Part shown: positions 28,239 to 38,194 of the stretch, in pieces
Numbering within the stretch: position 1 is the stretch's first letter
How the letters are laid out: every line of letters begins with the position of its first letter
Made by a program: the position numbers and the translations under genes
Assembly (NCBI GenBank): GCA_947038515.1
Contig: CAMQWJ010000003.1
Location: forward strand, 62,001-126,000
Direction of reading: 5' to 3'
Source: an uncultured Fusobacteriaceae bacterium
GTDB lineage: Bacteria > Fusobacteriota > Fusobacteriia > Fusobacteriales > Fusobacteriaceae
DNA: 64,000 nucleotides
Notes under the pieces: generated by a model
Database searches by the model: none
The model's input: only the letters and a program-made list of their open reading frames with translations
Told to the model about the DNA's origin: nothing

Positions 28239-29342
28239 ATGAAAAAATTTGATTACATGGAAGAGTTTAAACATGAACAATTAATTTATTTTTACGACAA
28301 AACAACTGGACTAAAAGGAATAACTTGTATTCACGATACTTCTCTTGGACCTGCACTAGGTGGAACAAGACTTTGGGAGTATGAAGATGAGGAAGAAGCT
28401 GTTTTGGATGTTTTACGTCTCTCAAAAGGAATGACTTATAAAGCTGCTTGTGCTGGTTTAAATTTAGGTGGTGGAAAAACTGTTCTTATTGGCGATTCAA
28501 AAAAAGTGAAAAGTGAAGGATATTTTAGAGGACTAGGAAGATATGTTCAATCACTTAATGGAAGATATATAACTGCTGAAGATGTAAATACTTCAACAAC
28601 TGATATGATGTATGTTGCAATGGAAACAGACTATGTAGTTGGTCTTCCTGGGAAATCAGGGAATCCATCCCCAGTCACTGCTTGGGGAGCATTTATGGGG
28701 ATTAGAGCTAGTTTAAAAGAAGTTTTTGGAAGTGAAAGTTTTCAAGGGAAAAGTTTTGCAGTTCAAGGAGCAGGACAAACTGGATATTACCTAATTAAAT
28801 TTCTTTTGGGCGACTATTCAGATGTTAATAATTGGAAAAAATATAATGAAAAACCTAAAAAAATATATTTTACAGAAATAAATGAAGCACATATAGAAAG
28901 ATTAAAGAAAGAGTATCCAGAGGTTGAATTTGTAAAACCAGAGGATATTTATGGATTAGATGTTGATGTTTTTGTTCCCTGTGCATTGGGAGGAGTGATT
29001 AACGATACAACTATTTCTAAATTAAAAGCTAAGATAGTTGCAGGAACTGCAAATAATGTATTGAAAGAAGCAAAACATGGTGAGCTATTAAAAGAAAAAG
29101 GAATTCTTTATGGGCCTGACTATATAATGAATGCAGGTGGCTTAATAAATGTTGCTCATGAACTTCAAGGATACAATTTTGAAACAGCTATGAGTGATGT
29201 GGATAAAATTTATGGTAGACTTCTTGAAATTTATGCAATAGCAAAGGCAGAAAATATTTCTGTTTCATCTGCTGGAGATAAATTTGCTGAAAAACGAATA
29301 GAAATAATGAGAAATGTAAGAGCGAATTTTATAAAAAGATAA
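28239..29342 (+). CDS. Leucine dehydrogenase (branched-chain amino acid dehydrogenase)
   Basis: Oxidatively deaminates leucine, valine or isoleucine with NAD+, cytoplasmic. The 367-residue Glu/Leu/Phe/Val dehydrogenase-family protein has GGTRLWEY, the catalytic lysines at 68 (KGMTYK) and 80 (LNLGGGK) as in characterised leucine dehydrogenases, the TAEDVNTS motif, and the NAD-binding VQGAGQTGYYLIKFL. AGGAGGGG precedes the ATG. It lies downstream of ptb-buk, with its own promoter, a context resembling branched-chain amino acid catabolic clusters of Firmicutes. Phenylalanine or valine preference cannot be excluded. Confidence 0.9.
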   Translation: MKKFDYMEEFKHEQLIYFYDKTTGLKGITCIHDTSLGPALGGTRLWEYEDEEEAVLDVLRLSKGMTYKAACAGLNLGGGKTVLIGDSKKVKSEGYFRGLGRYVQSLNGRYITAEDVNTSTTDMMYVAMETDYVVGLPGKSGNPSPVTAWGAFMGIRASLKEVFGSESFQGKSFAVQGAGQTGYYLIKFLLGDYSDVNNWKKYNEKPKKIYFTEINEAHIERLKKEYPEVEFVKPEDIYGLDVDVFVPCALGGVINDTTISKLKAKIVAGTANNVLKEAKHGELLKEKGILYGPDYIMNAGGLINVAHELQGYNFETAMSDVDKIYGRLLEIYAIAKAENISVSSAGDKFAEKRIEIMRNVRANFIKR

Positions 29343-29402
29343 ATATTAAGATTATTTTTTATTTTATATAAACACTAAAAATTAGTATAAAATTTATATT
29401 TG

Positions 29403-29442
29403 AAAATGGATAAAATTTAATTTAAATTTATCCATTTTTTTT
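29403..29442 (+). terminator. Rho-independent terminator after leucine dehydrogenase
   Basis: A 12-bp stem (AAAATGGATAAA at 29403-29414 with TTTATCCATTTT at 29427-29438) followed by a T-run to 29442. Confidence 0.9.
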
Positions 29443-29695
29443 TAAAATTTATTTTTTCAAAATATTAAATTGATTATTTGTAGTGTAAATAATTAAGAGG
29501 TGCATCCTAATAGAAAATTAACTACTAGAGTTCTTTTGATTTTAATAATCTTTAGGACCGACCTTATTATTGTATTTTTTTTAAAAATAGAGTATAATAT
29601 TTAAAATTAAAAAACAAAGGAATGTAATATACTATTCTTTGAGTAATAATTTTTGAATCTATAATTGAGTAAAATAAATTTTAAGGGTGGATTTA
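29443..29695 (+). other. Intergenic region before the transporter gene
   Basis: Mostly AT-rich. A less AT-rich patch at about 29500-29565 reads as an open frame (starting at the GTG in AGAGGTGCATCC) and contains a bulged stem (AATAA ... AGG ACCGA CCT ... TTATT, about 29547-29572) followed by eight Ts at about 29578-29585, which may be a second terminator or an attenuator. AAGGGTGG at 29683-29690 is the SD of the next gene. No gene is supported. Confidence 0.4.
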
Positions 29696-30913
29696 ATGGA
29701 TGGAATCAAATTATTTATTGAAAACAATCAGTTAGTTGCATTTGTTATTATAGTAGGGGTTTATGCAATGGGGGATATAATTGGAACAGCATCAAAGGCA
29801 TGGATACCATCAACTTTTGTTATTGCATGCTTATTTTTACTAGGGTATTGGACAATTTTTCCAAAAGAAATTATAGCAATAGCTGGATTAAAGAAGCCCC
29901 TTATTGGAACCTTAAGTATATTTTTATTAGTTACTCATATGGGGACAACAATTAGTTTGAAAGAGCTTAAGAAACAGTGGAAAATTATAATTGTGACTCT
30001 TACTGGACTTGTAGGGATGATAGTCTTTGCTTGGGGAATATGTAATTTATTTATAGAACAATCTTATATAATTGCAGGGTTACCATCGTTAGCAGGTGGA
30101 ATTATCGCAGCTGTTACAATGCAAGAAGCTGCAGCAGCAAAAGGAATGGAAGTTGCTGCTGTACTGGCCATTGCAATGTATTCGATACAAGGATTTGTAG
30201 GATATCCATTAACTGCTATAATATTGAAGAAAGAGGGGAATAGACTTATTAAAGATTATAGAGAGGGAAATCCAATTGAATCAGAGGTTGAGTTAATAGA
30301 AAAAAAATCTGAAAGAAAAAAAATAATAAAGCCAACACCAGATAAATATTTTTCTACAGCAGTGGCATTGACAAAACTTGCAATTATAGCAACATTAGCC
30401 ATGTTTATTGGACAGTGGACTGGTGGTTGGGGTTACTTTAAAATAAATGGAACTGTTGCGGCACTTATAATGGGGGTAGTATTTACAGAAATAGGTTTTT
30501 TAGAAAAAGATATTTTAAAAAAATGTGGTTGTTTTAACTTAATTGCACTTTTTGTTATGTTATATATTTTTGATGGATTGAAAGGGGCAAGTATAGAAAT
30601 TTTGAGTAGTGCAATTTTTCCTATGGTATCACTTATAGTGTTTGGCGTTTCAGGGATGGTGATAGTTTCAATTTTTGTAAGTAGAGGACTTAAAATTAGT
30701 CCATTAATAGGAATTGGAGCAAGTTTAACTGCACTTTATGGTTTTCCCCCTAATTTTGTATTAACAAATGAAGCATGTAATGCTATTGCAAAGGATGAAG
30801 AGGAAAAAGAGTATTTGATGAAACACATGCTACCTCAAATGATAGTTGGTGGATTTGTAACAGTTACGATTACCTCTGTAATTATTGCAGGTATATTTGC
30901 AAACTTACTTTAG
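29696..30913 (+). CDS. Polytopic membrane transporter, ESS/GltS-like
   Basis: About 405 residues from ATG 29696 (5 nt after AAGGGTGG) with ten or more hydrophobic segments and one polar loop around residue 180-210 rich in Glu/Lys. Glycine-rich re-entrant-like motifs (GLPSLAGGIIAAVTMQEAAAAKG; GIGASLTALYGFPPNFVLTNEAC) occur once in each half, as in two-fold inverted sodium-coupled carboxylate carriers such as GltS. I infer a transporter for an acidic or N-acylated substrate but do not recognise the family firmly. It is followed at 110 bp by an M20 amidohydrolase, suggesting uptake of its substrate. Confidence 0.65.
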   Translation: MDGIKLFIENNQLVAFVIIVGVYAMGDIIGTASKAWIPSTFVIACLFLLGYWTIFPKEIIAIAGLKKPLIGTLSIFLLVTHMGTTISLKELKKQWKIIIVTLTGLVGMIVFAWGICNLFIEQSYIIAGLPSLAGGIIAAVTMQEAAAAKGMEVAAVLAIAMYSIQGFVGYPLTAIILKKEGNRLIKDYREGNPIESEVELIEKKSERKKIIKPTPDKYFSTAVALTKLAIIATLAMFIGQWTGGWGYFKINGTVAALIMGVVFTEIGFLEKDILKKCGCFNLIALFVMLYIFDGLKGASIEILSSAIFPMVSLIVFGVSGMVIVSIFVSRGLKISPLIGIGASLTALYGFPPNFVLTNEACNAIAKDEEEKEYLMKHMLPQMIVGGFVTVTITSVIIAGIFANLL

Positions 30914-30930
30914 GAATTTAAAAGGAAAAT

Positions 30931-30963
30931 ATGAATAGAAGAAGAGATAAGTTTTTATTTTAA
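30931..30963 (+). CDS. Possible 10-residue leader peptide
   Basis: AAAGGA stands 5 nt before an ATG opening MNRRRDKFLF and a TAA stop, between the transporter and the M20 amidohydrolase genes. Three consecutive AGA codons are notable in such a short frame. It may be a leader peptide or chance; there is no clear attenuator hairpin with a T-run downstream. Confidence 0.25.
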   Translation: MNRRRDKFLF

Positions 30964-31022
30964 AATACTATTTTTAAGAAAAGCCTTTATTTATTAAAAG
31001 AAGCGAGGAGGAGATAGAGTTT

Positions 31023-32198
31023 ATGAATATAAGAGAAATGGTAGAAAAAATTGAACCCTATATTATTGAAAGACGTCGTTATTATCACGAATATCCAGAA
31101 GAATCTTTTAAAGAGATAAAAACAATTAAGGAACTAAAAAAAGATTTAGAGAAAATAGGGATTAATGATATTACTTTATGTAAAAGTTGTCATGGATTGT
31201 GGGCAATGATAAAAGGTGGAAAACCAGGAAAAACAATAGCACTTCGCTCTGATATTGATGCTCTTAAAGTGGAAGAGGAAACAGGGTTGCCATTCGCAAG
31301 TAAAAATGGATATATGCATGCTTGTGGACATGATAATCATATGGCAATGTTACTTGGTGCAGCAAAAATATTAAATGAAATAAAAGATGAACTAAAAGGT
31401 AATGTAAAAATTATTTTTCAACCTGCTGAAGAGGCAGCATCAGGTGCAGAAATGATGATAAAAGAAGGGGTTATGGATGGTGTAGATGCTATTTATGGAG
31501 CGCATATCTGGGGAAACTTTGATGCTCCATTAATAGATGTTACTCCAGGGAATAGAATGGCTGGTTGCCATACTTTTACTATTAAAGTTGAAGGTACAGC
31601 CGCACATGGTTCAGCCCCTAATCTTGGGAATGATGCGATTGTTGCAGCAGCATCTATAATAACAAATTTACAGAGTGTTGTTTCTCGAATAAATGATCCA
31701 CTGATTCCTTTAGTTTTAACTATTGGAGAAATACATGGGGGGCAACGTTTCAATATTATTGCTAATCATGTTGAGATGGAGGGAACGGTACGGACTTTTT
31801 CACGTGATACAAAAATTGAAGAGAGCATTAGAAATATAATAGAGAGTACAGGGAAGGCAATGAATGTTACTGCAACTCTAGATTATAGATATTTGCCAAA
31901 ACCAGTTATTAATGAGAATAAAGAGCTTAATACTCTTGCATATAATGCAGTTGTAAAACTTTATGGGAAAGAGGGAATAGGTCATCTTACTACATTAATG
32001 GGAAGTGAAGATTTTTCTGCATTTGGGACAAAAGCACCTTATATTTTTGCTTTTATAGGTTCACGTAATGTGAAAAAAGGTTGTATTTACACAAATCATC
32101 ATAGTAAATATGATGTTGATGAAGATGTTTTAAAACGGGGTGCAGGAGTAATGGTACAATTTGCATATGATTATTTAGAGAACACACATAAAGAATAA
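31023..32198 (+). CDS. M20 family amidohydrolase (N-acyl amino acid hydrolase type)
   Basis: A 391-residue cytoplasmic zinc hydrolase of the HipO/IAA-amino-acid-hydrolase branch, which releases amino acids from N-acyl or N-aroyl conjugates. Metal and catalytic residues are visible as MHACGHDNHMAMLLG, QPAEEAASGAEMMI, GAHIWG and TTLMGSEDFSAF near the end; the dimerisation lid holds GTAAHGSAPNLGNDAI. GAGGAGGAG lies upstream of the ATG. It probably works with the transporter encoded just upstream. The exact acyl group is unknown. Confidence 0.88.
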   Translation: MNIREMVEKIEPYIIERRRYYHEYPEESFKEIKTIKELKKDLEKIGINDITLCKSCHGLWAMIKGGKPGKTIALRSDIDALKVEEETGLPFASKNGYMHACGHDNHMAMLLGAAKILNEIKDELKGNVKIIFQPAEEAASGAEMMIKEGVMDGVDAIYGAHIWGNFDAPLIDVTPGNRMAGCHTFTIKVEGTAAHGSAPNLGNDAIVAAASIITNLQSVVSRINDPLIPLVLTIGEIHGGQRFNIIANHVEMEGTVRTFSRDTKIEESIRNIIESTGKAMNVTATLDYRYLPKPVINENKELNTLAYNAVVKLYGKEGIGHLTTLMGSEDFSAFGTKAPYIFAFIGSRNVKKGCIYTNHHSKYDVDEDVLKRGAGVMVQFAYDYLENTHKE

Positions 32199-32225
32199 AA
32201 ATATAGTTTAAAATAGTAATATATT

Positions 32226-32256
32226 AAAAAAGAGGTTTTAAAACCTCTTTTTTTGA
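32226..32256. terminator. Terminator between M20 gene and addA
   Basis: A self-complementary sequence with 14-bp arms (32226-32239 with 32240-32253) centred on GAGGTTTTAAAACCTC and flanked by A and T runs; usable on both strands between convergent genes. Confidence 0.85.
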
Positions 32257-32337
32257 TATATTGAATTTCTACTCCTAAAATAAATCTGAAATTATTAATT
32301 TTTTATATTTTTTCTAATAAAATTTTTTAATAAAAAA

Positions 32338-35300
32338 CTATAAATTAATAATTAAAAAGGCACTTTCAACGATATAATTATCATATTCTTTTTGTAAAAG
32401 TAGTAATTCTTCAATAGCTTTTACATAACTACTTAATTGTTCTTTATCATCTTTACCAGTTTTGTAATCTAAAATAAATATTTTACCTTTGGAACTAATG
32501 GTATGATGTTTTATCATTATTCTATCTATTCTATAGAGAGTCCCTTCTATTTTAAATTCAAACTCTGGAATAACAATATCCCAATCTTTGGAAAAATAAT
32601 ATTCATTTTGAAATAATTGATTTTTTAATTCATCACTATTTAAAATTGTTTTTAAATTTTCTTGACCTAATATAGTACCAAATTGTGAGATAGTCTTTAT
32701 TTTTGCAGTTTCAATTTCTTGAGTTTCTAAATAAATTATATTTTCAAGATAAAAGTGAATAGCAGTTCCTAAAATTCTTTTTATTTCAGAAGTAGAACCA
32801 AAAAACTCTAATTTATTTTTTAGGTTAAGAGAGTTTTCTTCAAAAAATTCTTCTGAACTTACAATTGTAGAAAAATCTAAGAAAGAAATTTTAGGCTCAA
32901 TAATAGGTTTTTCTGATTGCAAATCTTCAATAAGAAGTTTTCTTTCTGGAAGCTCAACAAAATCAAGAGAATTTTTAAAGAGATCTGGCGAACTCTTATT
33001 ATAACTATTAAGAACAATAAAAAGATTTGTTTTAGCACGTGTTAAAGCAACATAATGTACATTTATTTGTTCTTGAATCTCTTTGAAGTCTGAAAATTCA
33101 ATAAAAGAATAAAGACCTAATGAAGGTAAAATCTTTTTATAATTTTTATTAAGGAGTAAAAAATTAGTTAAATTAATATATTTATCATCAAGTTCCACAG
33201 CAAACTCAAGTTTTAAATCACCACTTCGGTTAGTAGGTTTTTTATAGATATAAAAAACAGTATCATATTCTAGTCCTTTAGATTTATGAGTTGTAATAAG
33301 AGTTACAGCATTTGAAACTTCTAATCCAATCTGCTTAAAAAGAGGACTACTAGGATTATTTTCATAAGTTTCTAAAAAATTAAATAGAGTAGGAAATTCT
33401 TTAGATAATTCTATAAACCTATAAATATTTTTTATATCTCTAGGAGTATTGTGGGTAGAAATAATATCAAATTGTTTAATAAATTCAACTAAAAAATTTT
33501 TTTCATTTTGTAAATATAAATTGACTAAATTTTTAATTTTCATTAAAAAAGTTAGATTTGAAAATTCCTCTTTATTAAGTTGTCCTTTAAAAAATAAATC
33601 TAGTTCAAATTGATTTTCAAGAATATATTTTAAAGATTTCATATCTAATCCAATAATATCACTTCTTAAAGACTCAATTAAAGAGAATATATCATTTTGA
33701 ACTAAATATTTTAAGAATTTAAAAGTTGTATAATTTGCTTTATGTTCAAATAGTGTATCGTTGGATTCCAGAATATAGGGAATATTATTTTCTGAAAGTT
33801 TCAATGATAGAGAAGAAAGTTGAGAGTTTGACCTTCCAATAACAGCAATACTTCTATAATTATTTTTAAATCTTTGTAAAAGTATATTAACGATTTGGTC
33901 ATTAGAATCATTTTCTTCACGATCATTATTTGTTTTATCAACTTTATCAATAATTTCAATATATCCAGGATTATTATTTATAGCATTAATTTTAGAAAAA
34001 TACCAACTGGAATTGAACTTTTCATCAAGGTTTTTGTAAGATAATGACATATTTGTAAATAAAGAATTTGTAAATTCAATAAGATCTTTTTTACTTCTAT
34101 ATGAAGTAGTGAGCTCCTCTTTCTTTCCATTCATTATTGAGGGAAGTTTTTCAAAAAGTCCTTTTTCTCCCCCTCTCCAACCATAAATACTTTGCTTTTC
34201 ATCTCCAACAGCAATAAAATTTTTAGAAGATTCAGCAATTCCTTTAAGAAGTTTCCACTGTAGAATACTAGTATCTTGAAATTCATCAATAAAGAGAGTA
34301 TCCATATTACTATCAAAAATATCTTTAAAATAATCTGTTATTTGTCCATTTTTAAAAAGATTTAAATTAGGGTCAAGATAGTGTTTAAAAGTATAGTTAC
34401 TTATATCACTGTGTGTTAATTTTTTTTCTTTCATTTTAATATTGTCGTAGTTACTATACAGCTCTTCAATAAAAGTAAGAACATCTCGCTCATAGGGTAA
34501 AACTTTACTATTATAGAGTTCAGTACTAATATTTTTCTTTAATCTTTCAAAATAAAAGTTAATTTTTTCCATTTCAGAAGAAATATCAACAGCTTTTGTA
34601 GATTTTGTTTTCATTCCATTCCAAATAACCTTTCCATTACCAAAGAAAAGAGTCCATTTTTTCATAATAAAGTCTAATTTATCAATTTCTTTTAAGTCTA
34701 AATAAGGTGAAAACTCACTTTTTAGATATCCTTTTAGACTATCTTCAGATTTACCTTTGAGTATTCTAATCTCATCTAAAATTTCAATGATAGAATCTAG
34801 ATTTTCAATTATAGAACCATCTAATTCTATATTAAGAGGAATATCAGGTTTTATTTTGCTAAGTGTTGATTCTTCTAAAAGTAAAAATTTCCAACGAGAA
34901 TTAATAAGAGAACTAATTGTAGATAGATAAATTTCTAAGTTCTTTTCAACATTACTTTCAAGAAAATTTTTAAATATTTTAAATGATTTTTTATTTTTAA
35001 ATATTTTTTCAAAAAGAGAGAGTAAAATCTCTTTTTGAATGTCATCATCAATAATTTCATATCCTTTGAATCCCATACCAGGAGCAATACTATTTTTAAA
35101 AATAGTATTGATAAAACCATCAATTGTAAAGATTTTTAAATCTTTTGAGTTCTTCTGAAGTTCAGAGTTAACATATGAAATATTTTTTAAAGATAGATTA
35201 AGTTTAGGACTACATAATAAAGGGTTAGTATTGCTTTCTTCAGATGTGTGTGTACCATAAACTTCTAATAAATTTTTTATTAGTTCCTCTCTTGAAGCTT

Positions 35301-35502
35301 GAAGTTCAGGATCATCACTGTTTAAAATTGTTGAAAATTCTAAAATACGGTCTTTTATTTCAGAACAAGCTTTTTTTGTAAAAGTCATAACAATAATATC
35401 TTTATAATTTTTTCCTAAAAAAAGAGTGATTAGATATTCTAGAGATAATCGATAAGTCTTTCCAGTACCAGCACTAGCAGAAAGTATTTTAAATTTTTTC
35501 AT
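32338..35502 (-). CDS. addA: AddA-type helicase-nuclease subunit
   Basis: Motor and one nuclease of the AddAB double-strand-break repair complex, the counterpart of RecBCD. About 1054 residues from ATG 35502, which follows AAGGAG by 10 nt; the earlier ATG at 35532 lies inside addB. UvrD/Rep helicase motifs are in order: ASAGTGKTYRLS (Walker A, residue ~8), VMTFTKKAC, LFIDEFQDTS (Walker B), GDEKQSIYGWRGG, TTHKSKGLEYDTVF and YVALTRAKTN. A RecB-like PD-(D/E)XK nuclease lies at the C-terminus (RIDRIM ... FILDYKTGK). It starts 1 bp after the addB stop. Divergence is high, as usual for AddA in this phylum. Confidence 0.92.
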   Translation of the reverse strand: MKKFKILSASAGTGKTYRLSLEYLITLFLGKNYKDIIVMTFTKKACSEIKDRILEFSTILNSDDPELQASREELIKNLLEVYGTHTSEESNTNPLLCSPKLNLSLKNISYVNSELQKNSKDLKIFTIDGFINTIFKNSIAPGMGFKGYEIIDDDIQKEILLSLFEKIFKNKKSFKIFKNFLESNVEKNLEIYLSTISSLINSRWKFLLLEESTLSKIKPDIPLNIELDGSIIENLDSIIEILDEIRILKGKSEDSLKGYLKSEFSPYLDLKEIDKLDFIMKKWTLFFGNGKVIWNGMKTKSTKAVDISSEMEKINFYFERLKKNISTELYNSKVLPYERDVLTFIEELYSNYDNIKMKEKKLTHSDISNYTFKHYLDPNLNLFKNGQITDYFKDIFDSNMDTLFIDEFQDTSILQWKLLKGIAESSKNFIAVGDEKQSIYGWRGGEKGLFEKLPSIMNGKKEELTTSYRSKKDLIEFTNSLFTNMSLSYKNLDEKFNSSWYFSKINAINNNPGYIEIIDKVDKTNNDREENDSNDQIVNILLQRFKNNYRSIAVIGRSNSQLSSLSLKLSENNIPYILESNDTLFEHKANYTTFKFLKYLVQNDIFSLIESLRSDIIGLDMKSLKYILENQFELDLFFKGQLNKEEFSNLTFLMKIKNLVNLYLQNEKNFLVEFIKQFDIISTHNTPRDIKNIYRFIELSKEFPTLFNFLETYENNPSSPLFKQIGLEVSNAVTLITTHKSKGLEYDTVFYIYKKPTNRSGDLKLEFAVELDDKYINLTNFLLLNKNYKKILPSLGLYSFIEFSDFKEIQEQINVHYVALTRAKTNLFIVLNSYNKSSPDLFKNSLDFVELPERKLLIEDLQSEKPIIEPKISFLDFSTIVSSEEFFEENSLNLKNKLEFFGSTSEIKRILGTAIHFYLENIIYLETQEIETAKIKTISQFGTILGQENLKTILNSDELKNQLFQNEYYFSKDWDIVIPEFEFKIEGTLYRIDRIMIKHHTISSKGKIFILDYKTGKDDKEQLSSYVKAIEELLLLQKEYDNYIVESAFLIINL

Positions 35503-35503
35503 T

Positions 35504-38149
35504 TTATTTAATCTCCTTTTTGCAAATTTCATGGTAATGACAGTAGGTACAGCTACTATTTTTTTCAGATAAATTATATTTTTTATCCACTATAAAATTA
35601 TTTAAGATTTCTTTTAAAGAATCTTTTGTAAGAAAAATTTTCTCTGAGAGAATAAGCTCTCCTTTCATTAAGTTAAAAATCTCTTTTTGAGTATTAGTTT
35701 CATCTCCAAATAACATTATAGAATAGAAATCTAATTGTAAATCATTATTACTACCTGTTTTATGATCGATAATATAGTTACCTTTTTCTGTTTCAATCAG
35801 AAGGTCTACACGTCCAGAGAGAATGAAATTAAAGGAATCATTTTCCAAAGGGATTTTAATTGTTAAAGAACCATTTTTTTCACTAAAAAAATTCTTAATC
35901 TTGATGTTATCAAACCGTTTTTCAAGAGTAGAATAGAAAAATTTGATGTTTTCGACAAAAATAGGGAAAAAAATTTCTTTGAAAAAATTATCTAAATAAG
36001 TTGAAATTTTATATCTATTTAGATTAAAAAGATGATCAAGCTCATCTTGAATTTCTTTGTTTGTAATAGAAAAATCATTTGAAAGAACAATTCTTTTATA
36101 TGTTTTTTTTGTTAGGTTTTCAAGGAGAGCATGTGCAAAAATTCCTAAAAAACGAGGTGTGAAACCACTGCTTATACTTCTTTCCATATATGATAAAGTA
36201 GAAACTTTATCAAGAAAAAATTTAAAGGGACACTCAGTTAAAGTTTTAAAATCATAAGCTCCTATTTTTAAAGACTTATCTTTAAACTCATTAATATTAA
36301 AAGTTAAAAAATCTTTAGTATGATTCTCTTTGTTTATGAGAGGAAATTTTTTAAAATCATTTATCTCATTGGACTTAAGAGCAACTTTTAAAAATATAAG
36401 ACACTCTTCACTTTCAATGGGTAATGGTGAGAGTTGCAATTTAAAAGCAGAAACTAGTTCATTTAAAAAAGGAGAAATATCTTGTGTAGAGTTTTTAACA
36501 TAAAAAATTTTACAGCTATTACAAGTACTTACGGCTTGTAAAAAACGATATTTTTCTAGAAGCTGAGATTTATCTCTAGTAAGGATATTATTATCTCTTT
36601 TCTGTTTTTCAGTTAAAAAAGAAAAGAAATTCTCATTTTTAGGTAAAGAGTTGCTATCAAAATTTATAAAAAATATATCTCTCGTTTGGTTTTCTTTTGC
36701 AAGTTCAAGAGGCTTAATAACACTTGATACAAGGTTATTAATTTGTTGAGTAGAGAGCTCTATATTTTCAAGATATTTAATAATTAAACGATAAATATTA
36801 GAGGATACATTCGTTTTAAAAATATCAGTTAATGTATTTTCTCCATTTAAAAACTCTGAGCTAATAGCAAGAGAAAAAGCTTCTAATAATTTTTCTCCAA
36901 TATCACTATATTTTTTTTCTAAAATATCAAAAAGATTAATTTTATCTTTAAAAAACACTATAAATTCTTTAACAGATTTGAATTCAGATATTTCTAAAAG
37001 GTCACTATGAATTTTTAAAAGTTTGTCAAAAAAATTATTTTTACAATGAGATAAAAAAAAGTTATCTTTACTAAGTTCGGAAGAAAAATATTTATATTCT
37101 TGATTTAAAAGAGTATAAAAACTAAGAATATCTTCCTCAGTAAGATTATAGTTTATAATAAATCCTTTGTTTTCAATATGTTTTTTTAAAATTAAAAGAG
37201 ATAATGGAGAACCTTTTAATGAGAGTTCTAAACTAGAAAGTAGTTCCTGCTGTCCTTTAAAAAAATTGAAAATATTAGTATCATTGAGAATATCCAATTG
37301 ATTTGAAGTAAAGTATTTAGGGAAAAGTTTATGGAAATTACAATTTTTAATATCTGGAAGAAAAATATCATTACCTAAATTATGATTATTTTCATTTTTT
37401 AAAAAATTTATCATATTTACTAATATTTCAATATCTTCTTTAGCTTCAAAGAGTTCTATTTTAGAATTTTTCTTACTAGTATCAAAAGAAACTTGAAAAA
37501 GTTCAAGATTTTCTTCATCAAAATCTTGAGGTGGACATTGAAGAAGAAATTCAATGTCATGTGTTTTTTCTAATGTTCTAAGAACTCTCTTTTCTAAAGG
37601 GGTAAAATAAGGAATATCCACAAAAATTATTTTTTTATATTTAGATAAAGATTCAAAATTTAAAGCTGAATAATTTTTTATCCAATCTTCAGGAATAAGA
37701 TTGTTCTTTAGAAGATACTGATCATAACCAATTTTCATTTTAGTAAAAAGAGCTATTTTATTCTTTTGCCAAGGTTCTAAAGAAATTAAAGAATCAAAAA
37801 GATAAGTATTTTTAAGAGTGTAGTATCTAAAAAATTCATCTCCAATATCAATAAAATCATAATAATTTTCTATATTTAAATCATTAATTAAAGAAGTAGT
37901 TAAAGAAGAGTAAAGTGAAAGTATTCTTTTACTCTCTCTTATAATAACTTTATCAGTTGAAAAAATAATGTTTTGAAAATCTTTAAAAGTAATAAAGGTT
38001 TCTTGTGTTTGGAGAATATTTATAGTTTTCATTTTTTTATCACGATATATATTTTTAAGTAAGTAATCAGAAAAAACAACTAGAGTATCACTTTTAGCCT
38101 CTAAATTATCAATGATTTTAGTTTTGAAATCAAGATACTTAAAATTCAT
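35504..38149 (-). CDS. addB: AddB-type nuclease subunit with iron-sulfur cluster
   Basis: Second subunit of AddAB; 881 residues. The N-terminal region is a degenerate helicase fold with no intact Walker A, as in AddB. The C-terminal third has the RecB-like nuclease (GRVDLLIETEKGNYIIDHKTGS) framed by the cysteines of a 4Fe-4S cluster: one in LTECPFKFF and three in CTYCHYHEIC at the very end, the iron-staple arrangement known for AddB. GGAGG is 5 nt before the ATG. First gene of a two-gene operon with addA, and divergent from polA. Confidence 0.88.
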   Translation of the reverse strand: MNFKYLDFKTKIIDNLEAKSDTLVVFSDYLLKNIYRDKKMKTINILQTQETFITFKDFQNIIFSTDKVIIRESKRILSLYSSLTTSLINDLNIENYYDFIDIGDEFFRYYTLKNTYLFDSLISLEPWQKNKIALFTKMKIGYDQYLLKNNLIPEDWIKNYSALNFESLSKYKKIIFVDIPYFTPLEKRVLRTLEKTHDIEFLLQCPPQDFDEENLELFQVSFDTSKKNSKIELFEAKEDIEILVNMINFLKNENNHNLGNDIFLPDIKNCNFHKLFPKYFTSNQLDILNDTNIFNFFKGQQELLSSLELSLKGSPLSLLILKKHIENKGFIINYNLTEEDILSFYTLLNQEYKYFSSELSKDNFFLSHCKNNFFDKLLKIHSDLLEISEFKSVKEFIVFFKDKINLFDILEKKYSDIGEKLLEAFSLAISSEFLNGENTLTDIFKTNVSSNIYRLIIKYLENIELSTQQINNLVSSVIKPLELAKENQTRDIFFINFDSNSLPKNENFFSFLTEKQKRDNNILTRDKSQLLEKYRFLQAVSTCNSCKIFYVKNSTQDISPFLNELVSAFKLQLSPLPIESEECLIFLKVALKSNEINDFKKFPLINKENHTKDFLTFNINEFKDKSLKIGAYDFKTLTECPFKFFLDKVSTLSYMERSISSGFTPRFLGIFAHALLENLTKKTYKRIVLSNDFSITNKEIQDELDHLFNLNRYKISTYLDNFFKEIFFPIFVENIKFFYSTLEKRFDNIKIKNFFSEKNGSLTIKIPLENDSFNFILSGRVDLLIETEKGNYIIDHKTGSNNDLQLDFYSIMLFGDETNTQKEIFNLMKGELILSEKIFLTKDSLKEILNNFIVDKKYNLSEKNSSCTYCHYHEICKKEIK

Positions 38150-38185
38150 TTAAACCTCCAATTTTTCTAATTATTTTATGTTAAA

Positions 38186-38194
38186 ATTATAGCA
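38186..38194 (-). promoter_or_regulatory. Extended -10 promoter of addB-addA
   Basis: TGCTATAAT on the minus strand (38194-38186), 37 bp before the addB start. No good -35 is seen. The remaining 38195-38386 of the 305-bp divergent gap is AT-rich and I see no gene in it. Confidence 0.5.
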
